A stretch of 64,000 nt of DNA, from the NCBI GenBank assembly GCA_022791495.1, contig JAAVZE010000133.1, positions 1-64,000 of the forward strand, read 5' to 3'. Both the position numbers and the translations under genes were made by a program. A model generated the notes under the pieces. The model was not told where the DNA came from. It saw nothing but the letters and a program-made list of their open reading frames with translations, and made no database searches. The number at the start of each line of letters is the position of its first letter. The stretch's first letter is position 1. This stretch comes from Eubacterium sp. Its GTDB lineage: Bacteria; Bacillota; Clostridia; Lachnospirales; Lachnospiraceae. Shown here piece by piece: positions 43,368 through 54,986 of this stretch.

Positions 43368-46300
43368 TTATTGGGAAAAATCTTCTTTTCCTACATAATA
43401 ACTTTCACCTGGACCCATATAAGAGTTTTTTAAATTCTTACTGGTCGGGTAAAGAACAAATTTCTGTAAAACAATCTCCGGATCCATAGAATAAATCCGT
43501 ATTTTATGGACTCCCTCGCTTAATTCTCCCAAATTAACCTTTTTGGTGTGAATTCCATTTTTTACACCATTTGACCAGAGAGAATCCCTCCATGTTCCGG
43601 CGATATAGTTCTTAGAAACCGTATCTACACTTTGCATTTCTCCCTCATCCACAGATACGCCAAACTTCATTGTTACATAATTCCAGTCTACGTTATTGGA
43701 TGGCGCCATATACGCCATTAAACTGTACTTATCTGTTCTGGCTGTCTTTATTGTATATTCTACATATGGTGCATCCTCTGCATTTGTAAACCGCCCTGTA
43801 CAAGGAAATACCTTCAGGGAGGATTTTCCTCGTCCATAATTCTTAATCTCCTTCCATGCAGCCCCGTCAGCAGCTGTTTTAGAATCTGTATAATTTGCTG
43901 CCTCAATAGTTATATAATTATGGGCTTCAATATATGTTTTTTCACTTAAACCTTCCGTATCAATAACAGAGGCAGATATATTTATTTTTACGGTCTGTCC
44001 ATTTCCTGTTATTGTTACTGTACCAGTGCTGTCAGCGCTTAATTTTGAAAAATCCACGCTGATTTCTATGGAATCCTGCTCATTCACTGTGCCGGATCTC
44101 CTACTCATCGTAATCCAGTCAGTAGAAGCTTCCACTTCATAATCAAAGGATGCTGCTCCACTATTCATTACATGGATGCAGTAGGTCTCGTTGTTTATAT
44201 TTGTGAAAGCCTGCAGCTTTGCACTTCCACTTTCATATGCCTTGGAATCCCCCTGTAAACGCACATACATATGTGCTTCGTCTGGAATATCTACATATAC
44301 AGGAACAGGATAAGCACCCTTTGGCCTCCATTCCGGATAACCGACATGTCCTGCATTTTTGGCCTGATACATCATGCCATCCCACTTATTACCCACACCT
44401 CCGGGCATATTTTTATCATAGGTCTGCTCCATCTCCTGATCCAGGGCAATTGCCTCCTCAATGAGAGCTGCATACACATTTGCACTGCTCAGATTCTGTT
44501 TGGCATATGCCTGATTCAATCCGGAATAAATCTGCATCCGATTGATATTTGCTACTGCCACAGCAGGATAATAAATCAATTCATAATACGGCGCCTGTGC
44601 ACGTTCTGGCAGCTTTTCCTTGTATTTGTCTGCCAGTGTAACCAGTCTATCAATCCTCTCCAACATCTCCGTTGCCTCATTGTAATTATCAAGACTGTAG
44701 GTGGTTGAGAAGACATTCTCTGCTCTACGCGTACTATTAATTTTCAAGTATTCTTCAAAAATGGTCACTAAATCCTGAATCCCCTGCTGGTCTGTATCTT
44801 TTCCAAACTGTTGTTCTATCCACTGCCGGGTGTATTGCTCTGTACTGTCTATGTTGCTGCTTCCCCATTTTTCGTAATCCCATGCCATATCCATAAAATA
44901 GGAGATTGCCGATTCCATAGGTTTTAGATCACCCACATTGAGAATCCACATATCATCCACGCCGTAATCATACGCCATAGACATCTGTTCCCACATCTTC
45001 TGAAGCTGCAATGTCTGAACCCACTGATAAGAAGTCGGTGCACCATTATAATCAACATGGTAATACATTCCCCAGCCGCCTTTTCGATCCTTATTCTCCT
45101 CCGTCGGCAAGGTCCTGATATTTCCATAATTGTCCTCTGAAAGCATGACAATCGTATCATCCAGTTCGTTCCAGTCACACAGACCTGGTGTTGCGTCATC
45201 ACCGTACCAGTACTCTTCGACTTCTTTATATAGAGCAAGAAGTGTTGGAGCGTTCTCAAGCCCATTTTCTTTCAAAATACTTTTCTGGTCTAAAATTACT
45301 TCTTTTAAAAGGTTAATATTTTCTTCGACAGAACTTCCTTCTGGAAGCATGGAGGTATCACCATCCCCACGCATGCCAATCGTAATGACATTTTCATACT
45401 TGCCATTTCGCTCTGCCCCTTCTGTGAAAAATTGTTTCAAACCTTCTTTATTCGTATCATAATTCCATTCACCATTTCCGTAATTAGATTTACCTTTACT
45501 CCATTCCTGATGTGCTTTCATCATCGGCTCATGATGAGAGGTACCCATTACAATACCATATTTATCCGCCAGTTGCGCGCTGGCTTCCGGTATTTCCACA
45601 CCATCCGTGCTAAATGACGATGACCACATAGCCGGCCACAAATAATTTCCTTTTAATCGCAAAATAAGCTGAAACACATTTTCATAAAAATACTCATTGA
45701 ATTTTCCACCTTTTTTCTCCTTAAAGAAATTGTTTGCCCAGCTGCCCAGGGCTGGCTCTTCATCATTCAAAAATATACCACGGTATTTTACAGAAGGTTC
45801 TTTTGATGTTACACACAAATTATTTGAATTTAAGGTAATGGCATCTTTCTTTTCTGGTGTTACATCTGCCCAGTAGACCCATGGGGACACCCCAATCAGC
45901 TCGGATATATGAAAAATTCCATATATCGTACCTCGTTTGTCACTACCTGTGACAACAAGTGCCTCTTCTATTCCTTCAACAGGATGTTCCACAAATTCAA
46001 TCTTGTAGGTCTCCCATTTTCCCTTAATTCCACTGACATCCAATTTGCCATGCTCAATCATGGTATCAATGAGCTGATTATTTCCAATACTTCCTACAAT
46101 AATAGGAACACCCGTCATTTTACTGACATCCGTTACAATGTCTAAATCCGCATCTGACACCAGCTTAACATCCTCCTGAAAACATTCGGCTATTAATCTA
46201 AGTCCTTCAAAATCAGCGCCATTCGGATCTAAATACATCTGTTCAGACTTTCCAGCAGAAGCCAGTACATACTCCCGTTGAGGTTTCACTGCTGGCGTTA

Positions 46301-47021
46301 CTGTTTCCTTAGTCGGTAAAGTTGAAACAGCACTTACGTTAGTATTTGCTGGTGTTGATGATGGGTAAACTTTCTTTTTCACAGCTACTTCACAGACTGC
46401 TTTTTTGCCCCAGCCATCCGCCGCAAACACGGTAATCTTCGTCTTTCCCTCTTTTTTTGCTTTTACCACACCCTTTTTACTTACAGATACGATATCTTTA
46501 TCTGCTGCTTTATATATAACATTTTTAACAGTTGCCTTCTTAGGTGACACGTTAGCAGTAAGAACTGTCTGTGCCTCTTTTTGTTCCCCACCTACATATA
46601 ATAACATTTTTTCAGTACTTAGTGTTACTTTTTTTACCTTTTTTAATTTTTTAACTACCTTCACCTGGACATTCGCCTGCTTTTTCCCTGTAACAGATTT
46701 CATGGTAATGGTCGCTTTTCCACATTTTTTTGCTCTCAGCTTTCCATTTTGGGAAACAGAAACCACAGATGGTCTGCTGGACTGATACTTAAGAACTTTA
46801 TCTGATGCTGTTTTTGAATTGACTTTTGTCTTCAACTGATATCTGGTTCCCTTTTTTAAAGTTAAAGAAGTTATCTCTGGTTTTATGAGCGAAACCGGAG
46901 AAACCTTTTTCTTCGTCGCAGCCTCTGTCACAAAGCCGGAAGAAAAACATGACACCGTCAACAGTACAATTGCTAAAAATTTAGCCATAATTCTTTGCTT
47001 TTTGTTGATTAATGTTTTCAT
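43368..47021 (-). CDS. Secreted GH115 xylan alpha-glucuronidase with N-terminal Ig-like (BIG2-type) modules
   Basis: Signal MKTLINKKQRIMAKFLAIVLLTVSCFSSGFVTEA; GIFLNDEEPALGSWANNFF...LKGNYLWPAMWSSSFSTDG...IVMGTSHHEPM. Confidence 0.9.
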   Translation of the reverse strand: MKTLINKKQRIMAKFLAIVLLTVSCFSSGFVTEAATKKKVSPVSLIKPEITSLTLKKGTRYQLKTKVNSKTASDKVLKYQSSRPSVVSVSQNGKLRAKKCGKATITMKSVTGKKQANVQVKVVKKLKKVKKVTLSTEKMLLYVGGEQKEAQTVLTANVSPKKATVKNVIYKAADKDIVSVSKKGVVKAKKEGKTKITVFAADGWGKKAVCEVAVKKKVYPSSTPANTNVSAVSTLPTKETVTPAVKPQREYVLASAGKSEQMYLDPNGADFEGLRLIAECFQEDVKLVSDADLDIVTDVSKMTGVPIIVGSIGNNQLIDTMIEHGKLDVSGIKGKWETYKIEFVEHPVEGIEEALVVTGSDKRGTIYGIFHISELIGVSPWVYWADVTPEKKDAITLNSNNLCVTSKEPSVKYRGIFLNDEEPALGSWANNFFKEKKGGKFNEYFYENVFQLILRLKGNYLWPAMWSSSFSTDGVEIPEASAQLADKYGIVMGTSHHEPMMKAHQEWSKGKSNYGNGEWNYDTNKEGLKQFFTEGAERNGKYENVITIGMRGDGDTSMLPEGSSVEENINLLKEVILDQKSILKENGLENAPTLLALYKEVEEYWYGDDATPGLCDWNELDDTIVMLSEDNYGNIRTLPTEENKDRKGGWGMYYHVDYNGAPTSYQWVQTLQLQKMWEQMSMAYDYGVDDMWILNVGDLKPMESAISYFMDMAWDYEKWGSSNIDSTEQYTRQWIEQQFGKDTDQQGIQDLVTIFEEYLKINSTRRAENVFSTTYSLDNYNEATEMLERIDRLVTLADKYKEKLPERAQAPYYELIYYPAVAVANINRMQIYSGLNQAYAKQNLSSANVYAALIEEAIALDQEMEQTYDKNMPGGVGNKWDGMMYQAKNAGHVGYPEWRPKGAYPVPVYVDIPDEAHMYVRLQGDSKAYESGSAKLQAFTNINNETYCIHVMNSGAASFDYEVEASTDWITMSRRSGTVNEQDSIEISVDFSKLSADSTGTVTITGNGQTVKINISASVIDTEGLSEKTYIEAHNYITIEAANYTDSKTAADGAAWKEIKNYGRGKSSLKVFPCTGRFTNAEDAPYVEYTIKTARTDKYSLMAYMAPSNNVDWNYVTMKFGVSVDEGEMQSVDTVSKNYIAGTWRDSLWSNGVKNGIHTKKVNLGELSEGVHKIRIYSMDPEIVLQKFVLYPTSKNLKNSYMGPGESYYVGKEDFSQ

Positions 47022-47254
47022 AGAATGCCTCCAATCCCATGGATACAAATGGACTTATCCCGTCCACGCGTCCACGTTAAATCTTGCAATATGTTTCGTT
47101 ATGACTTATAATATAGCAAAATAAATAAAATATCTTCACATATATTGTCATAAAACTTGCAGATATTGCTATCTAGTCGGATAATATTAATCCAACCTAT
47201 TGTACAAGATTAAATCGTGCCCCTTTCGGCACTATACCAGAAGGAGAATACCCT

Positions 47255-48085
47255 ATGATTCATGAATATTCAGATGAAATATCTTATAACGTACTTACGT
47301 CCCGACAAAGTTATGTAAAAGATTTTCACTTACACAATTTTTACGAGTTATTTTTGCTGCTGGAAGGAGAACTCAATTTCTGCATTCAACAAACTTTTTA
47401 TCATTTGATCCCTGGCTCTCTTCTGGTTATTAACGATTTAGAGATTCACAAAGCGATCAATGAAAAGCAAACTCCATATAAAAGAATTTATATCCATATT
47501 CCTCCAGCCTTTTTTCATAAATACAGCGCCAGAGATATGGATCTCTCTGCATGCTTCACAGCACGAAAAATTGGGGAAGGAAATCTGATTCAATTAAAGA
47601 ATCCTGAACTTGCATATTTTTCAAAGCAATTCAAATTGATTGAAGAAAACAAAAAATATACACTGCCAGGGAAAGAATTACTACTAGAAACGTATTTATT
47701 ACAGCTGCTGGTTTTTATTAACAACCTTTTCTGCTACTCTTCCTCCCCATTTGTATCCCAGTACACGCCGACAGTACAGGATATTGTAAACTATTTAGAA
47801 AAGAACTTGCTGGAAAATATTTCACTGGACTCTATTGCCCAGACTTTTTCACTCAGCAAATACCATCTCTGCCATATATTTAAAGAAGAAACCGGCACTA
47901 CTATTTTTAACTATCTTCTTTTATTGCGTATTTCCAAAGCTAAATCCCTGCTCGGTGATGGAAAAAATGTAACTGAAACCTGCTATTTGTCCGGCTTTAC
48001 AAATTATAGCAATTTCATTACTTCCTTTAAAAAGCATACCGGTTACACGCCAAAAAAATATGCTTCCCTCTTCCATCATCCCTAA
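47255..48085 (+). CDS. AraC family transcriptional regulator
   Basis: C-terminal ISLDSIAQTFSLSKYHLCHIFKEETGTTIFNYLLLLRISKAKSLL...FTNYSNFITSFKKHTGYTPKKY. Confidence 0.93.
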   Translation: MIHEYSDEISYNVLTSRQSYVKDFHLHNFYELFLLLEGELNFCIQQTFYHLIPGSLLVINDLEIHKAINEKQTPYKRIYIHIPPAFFHKYSARDMDLSACFTARKIGEGNLIQLKNPELAYFSKQFKLIEENKKYTLPGKELLLETYLLQLLVFINNLFCYSSSPFVSQYTPTVQDIVNYLEKNLLENISLDSIAQTFSLSKYHLCHIFKEETGTTIFNYLLLLRISKAKSLLGDGKNVTETCYLSGFTNYSNFITSFKKHTGYTPKKYASLFHHP

Positions 48086-48092
48086 TGGAAAA

Positions 48093-48129
48093 AAGTGCCC
48101 CATGCCCATATTCAGGCATGGGACACCTT
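48093..48129. terminator. Bidirectional terminator-like hairpin
   Basis: AAGTGCCCCATGCC ... GGCATGGGACACCTT between convergent genes. Confidence 0.6.
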
Positions 48130-48140
48130 ACTAGTTCCTA

Positions 48141-49427
48141 TCACTGAAAGATCTGGAGAGCGAAGTTATAAAGTCCGTGTTTCCACACTTTAAAATCATG
48201 TCCACCCTCTGTCACATAGAACAGATGAGGCATCTCATTTTTTTCGAGTACTTTATGGCACTGGCCTCCCAGTGCATTTTCTCCACCCTCACTGATTCCA
48301 TTGTTGAGCATAAGCAGTGTATGGTCTTTATATTCGTCTGGCAGACGGAATGTCTCCTCGGTAAAGAGTCCATCCTCTTTTACACCGTTGGCCTCATAGG
48401 CGAACACCCCAAATCCCGGACTGAAAGCTGCGATATAGCCAAAAGTTTCCGGCATATGAAGTCCGATGTTTAATGATTCCCTGCCACCCATGGACAATCC
48501 TGCGATCGCCGTATTCTTTCTTCCGGTCGCTATAGAATAATTCTCTTCTATATAAGGCATCAGATTGTCGCGAAGATCGTTGATAAAATTATCAAATGCC
48601 GCATAATGTTCCAGGGAAAATTCCGTTACTGCCTTATCATTGGCGCGGGCACGGCAGTTTGGTATAACAATGATCATCTCTTTGGCAAGCCCCTCTGCCA
48701 CCAGGTTTCCAACCACATAAGCAGGATTTCCCTGCAGCCACTCGTCCTCGTCTCCTCCGATTCCGTGAAACAGATATAGCACCGGATACTCCTTCTCTGT
48801 CGTATAATCTGGGGGAACAATCACGTTTACATTCCGCTTCTTACCTGTGGTGGTTGAATAATATTGTTTCTTTACAGCCTTCCCATAGGCTACACCATCC
48901 TGCTTTTTATCAAAATCTGCGGGCACATCATAGGTGATAGGCTGGAGTTCTAATGGCGGTTCCGTCGTCGCTGCCGGAGTCTCTGTGGCCGTTGCCGGCG
49001 GCTGTGATACGTTGGCTGGTGGAGTCTGGGTCGGCACTGCTGCCGTCTGGGCGGGCGGCTGTGTCGGACTTCCCGTCTTAGAAAGAGGCAGCACACACTT
49101 AGCAATGGATTTCACCGTTACCGTCCCCACCTTATTCGTTTTCTTTTTATAGGTTTCTTTCACTGTGATCTTAGCAGTTCCCGCTTTCACTGCCTTCACG
49201 ACTCCTTTTGACGTAACTTTTGCAATCTTCTTATTAGAAGATTTGAAAGAATATTTTGCCTTTTTATTCTTTTTAGCAATCTTAATCTTTTTTGTTTTTC
49301 CGACATTTATCGACATTTTTTTAACTGAAAGCTTTGCCTTGGTCTTCGCATCAGCAGTGATCCCGCCCTGGCAGACCATCGCTGCCATCAGCAGAAAACT
49401 AATCCCCCGAAATATTTTCTTTTTCAT
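48141..49427 (-). CDS. Secreted CE1-like (feruloyl/acetylxylan) esterase with lysine-rich Ig-like module
   Basis: YPVLYLFHGIGGDEDEW; NTAIAGLSMGGRESLNIGL; N-terminal Lys-rich domain and Pro/Thr linker. Confidence 0.88.
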   Translation of the reverse strand: MKKKIFRGISFLLMAAMVCQGGITADAKTKAKLSVKKMSINVGKTKKIKIAKKNKKAKYSFKSSNKKIAKVTSKGVVKAVKAGTAKITVKETYKKKTNKVGTVTVKSIAKCVLPLSKTGSPTQPPAQTAAVPTQTPPANVSQPPATATETPAATTEPPLELQPITYDVPADFDKKQDGVAYGKAVKKQYYSTTTGKKRNVNVIVPPDYTTEKEYPVLYLFHGIGGDEDEWLQGNPAYVVGNLVAEGLAKEMIIVIPNCRARANDKAVTEFSLEHYAAFDNFINDLRDNLMPYIEENYSIATGRKNTAIAGLSMGGRESLNIGLHMPETFGYIAAFSPGFGVFAYEANGVKEDGLFTEETFRLPDEYKDHTLLMLNNGISEGGENALGGQCHKVLEKNEMPHLFYVTEGGHDFKVWKHGLYNFALQIFQ

Positions 49428-49444
49428 TATCTTCCTCCATTCCT

Positions 49445-50746
49445 CTAAAACAAATATCTGGCAAAGTTATAAAAACCGTTTTTCCACACAACCCAGTCGT
49501 GACCGCCATCTAAGGTATAAAAAGTATGATGTACCCCGTTTGCCTCTAATGCATTATGGTAACGCTGTGGCTCTTCTTTCACCATGCCATCCTGATTTCC
49601 ATTATTTATAAGCAGATACGTGCTGTTCTTATAATGATCCGGCAGAGTAAAGGTCTCTTCTGTAAACAGCCCCTCCTCTGTCAATCCATTATTAGTATAA
49701 GGGAAAATACCGTAAGCCGGGCTGAAAGCACCGATGTATCCCACCTGATCCGGCAGGGAAATGCCGATGTTCAGTGCCACACGTCCACCCATAGACAGCC
49801 CCACAATGGCGGTATTATCCCGCCCCGTAGCCACAGAATAGGTATTTTCTATGTAAGGCATCAGATTATCTCTGAAGTCATCGAGAAACTTGTCAAAAGA
49901 CTGAACATGATCTGGTGCAAATCCATCTGAAGGGTTGGCAGCATCATTCTCACGGCAGCGGCAGTTTGGCATGACAACGATCATTTCCTTCGCCTCACCT
50001 GAGGCAATCATGTTGCCGATCATGTTCTGTACCTTTCCATCGATCCAGTCATTCTCATTTCCCATTCCGCCATGGAACAGATAGATCACCGGATATTTCT
50101 TTTCCTCCGTATAGCCCTCCGGAAGGATAACATTCACATTACGATTCTTTCCTGTTATCGGAGAAAAGTACTGTCTTTTAACCACTTTTCCATACTGGAC
50201 ACCGCTCTGGCTGCTGTCAAGCTTTGCTGGTGTATCCTTGATCTCAGGATTTACCGGCGGTTTTGGTGTGGACGTCAGAGGTGGCTCTGTCTTCCCTGGA
50301 TCCTGTGAGGGTGCCTGGGGAGTAACTACTGGCTTTTCATTTACTGGTGTAGCTGTCGGTGTACCTGCAGGCGTCGGCGTCACCTTCTGCTCCGGTACGG
50401 GTGAAGGCTTCGCTGTTTTCTTCACTGTAACTGACACGGTTCCGATGCTCTTAATCTTTTTTCCCAGCCTTTCTTTCACTGTGATCTTTGCCTTTCCGAC
50501 CTTCAATGCCGTCATTACACCTTTTTTTGAAACTTTCACGATCTTTGTTTTGGACGATTGAAATAAATATTTCGCCTTTTTCTTTTTATTCTTAAGCTTA
50601 ATACTTTTCTTCTGTCCGATATTCATCGTCACCTTTTTGGTTCTGATCCCCGTCTTATTTACTGTTTTTGCGGTAATCAGGGTATTTCCGCTGAACAGAA
50701 CGGAAACCACCAGGGTGACGGCGATAACCCCCGTCATCTTTTTCAT
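49445..50746 (-). CDS. Secreted CE1-like esterase with lysine-rich Ig-like module (paralogue)
   Basis: YPVIYLFHGGMGNENDW; NTAIVGLSMGGRVALNIGISLPDQ. Confidence 0.88.
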   Translation of the reverse strand: MKKMTGVIAVTLVVSVLFSGNTLITAKTVNKTGIRTKKVTMNIGQKKSIKLKNKKKKAKYLFQSSKTKIVKVSKKGVMTALKVGKAKITVKERLGKKIKSIGTVSVTVKKTAKPSPVPEQKVTPTPAGTPTATPVNEKPVVTPQAPSQDPGKTEPPLTSTPKPPVNPEIKDTPAKLDSSQSGVQYGKVVKRQYFSPITGKNRNVNVILPEGYTEEKKYPVIYLFHGGMGNENDWIDGKVQNMIGNMIASGEAKEMIVVMPNCRCRENDAANPSDGFAPDHVQSFDKFLDDFRDNLMPYIENTYSVATGRDNTAIVGLSMGGRVALNIGISLPDQVGYIGAFSPAYGIFPYTNNGLTEEGLFTEETFTLPDHYKNSTYLLINNGNQDGMVKEEPQRYHNALEANGVHHTFYTLDGGHDWVVWKNGFYNFARYLF

Positions 50747-50838
50747 TGTAACTACCTCCAAATTTTATTATATAGTTTTAAAACAAGTATAACATATCTG
50801 AAACAAAACAAAAAGAAAAAATTACTTTATAATACTCA

Positions 50839-50875
50839 GCGGCGCCAGCTTGAATCTAGTTCAAATTGGCACCGC
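50839..50875. repeat. Hairpin without T-tract, related in sequence to the 38692 hairpin
   Basis: GCGGCGCCAGCTTGAA-TCTAG-TTCAAATTGGCACCGC, two mismatches. Confidence 0.65.
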
Positions 50876-50887
50876 CGGATCAGACTT

Positions 50888-53755
<2,868 letters not shown>

Positions 53756-53766
53756 TTATTTTAGCA

Positions 53767-54345
53767 CTATGGTACCAGACTGGCTCCTGCTTCTTTCTCC
53801 CAGAGAAGATCCCCATTGATGTAAACCTTCTGGATATCATCTTTGGGACGATAAACCTCGTCTACGTCCTTCTGTTGACGAAAAAATGCTGACGGCACAC
53901 ATATGATCTGAACATTCAGAACACCATCCTGTTCCTTGAAACTGAACTCTTTCACGGTATGTCCCTCCAGAACTTCACCTTTAATAGCAACCTGATCCTC
54001 TGATACCGTTACATCATAATCCATATTCAACACACTCTGTCCAAAATATACAGCTCTAATGAGTTCCACAGCAGGTATGGCGAGAAGTACTACCACTGTT
54101 AAAATACCGCAGACAACCAGCCGATGTCTTCTCTTGACTTTTTTCAGATAATTGATCTCCCTTTCCTGCTGCAGTTTCTCCTGTACTGTTTCCTCCGGCA
54201 GCCTCATATCTGCAAGAATCTTAGTACATTCCTCACACTCCCTTACATGTTCCTCTACTGCCTGAACACTGACATCGCTGAGGACATGATCGATATAAGA
54301 TGGGAGCAGATCCCTTATGATTTCACATGATAAATTCTTATTCAT
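53767..54345 (-). CDS. Zinc-finger (zf-HC2-like) membrane anti-sigma factor
   Basis: CEIIRDLLPSYIDHVLSDVSVQAVEEHVRECEECTKIL followed by TM. Confidence 0.8.
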   Translation of the reverse strand: MNKNLSCEIIRDLLPSYIDHVLSDVSVQAVEEHVRECEECTKILADMRLPEETVQEKLQQEREINYLKKVKRRHRLVVCGILTVVVLLAIPAVELIRAVYFGQSVLNMDYDVTVSEDQVAIKGEVLEGHTVKEFSFKEQDGVLNVQIICVPSAFFRQQKDVDEVYRPKDDIQKVYINGDLLWEKEAGASLVP

Positions 54346-54817
54346 CTTTTTCCAGCTCCTTTCGTAATTGCTCCTTTACCCTGTAAAATGTTACTCTTGC
54401 CCAGTTTTCTGATCTGTCCATCACTTCTGCGATCTCCCGGAAAGAAAGACCTCCAAAGAGTCTCAGGTGCATAATTTCCCTGCCCGGTTCCGCCAGCTCA
54501 TGCATTTTCCTCAAAATCTCTATCTTTCCCATGGAAGCGGTGACGTCTTCCTCCACACTTCCTGTCGTTACATGAGATTCCGAAATGTCTTCCATAACAG
54601 GGTTTTTACGCCGCCAGCTCATCAGCTGGTTTTTAGCAATGGCACACAGCCAGGTAGACACCTTACAGCTCCTGTCAAATCGTTGAATCCCTTTCACCGC
54701 CTGGAAAAAAGTTTCCTGGGTAAGTTCTTCTGCCAGATCTGGATCTTTGGTAAGTGAAAGCAGATAGCGGTATACCATTTTAGAATGTTCTTTATAAATT
54801 GCCTCGATCGAATGCAT
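54338..54817 (-). CDS. ECF-type RNA polymerase sigma factor
   Basis: YKEHSKMVYRYLLSLTKDPDLAEELTQETFFQAV; EPGREIMHLRLFGGLSFREIAEVMDRSENWARVTFYRVKEQLRKEL. Confidence 0.92.
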   Translation of the reverse strand: MHSIEAIYKEHSKMVYRYLLSLTKDPDLAEELTQETFFQAVKGIQRFDRSCKVSTWLCAIAKNQLMSWRRKNPVMEDISESHVTTGSVEEDVTASMGKIEILRKMHELAEPGREIMHLRLFGGLSFREIAEVMDRSENWARVTFYRVKEQLRKELEKDE

Positions 54818-54986
54818 GGTTCTATCTCCTTTCGTTGTTCTGTCTATTAATGCAGAATAACTACCCTTTGTTACAAAAAAATCATATATTATAGACTTTT
54901 TCTTGTCAATTTATACTTGTATCCTATAGAAAAAGAACGTATAATAAAATTTACAGATATCGCGACAGCAGAAAGGAGAACAACCC

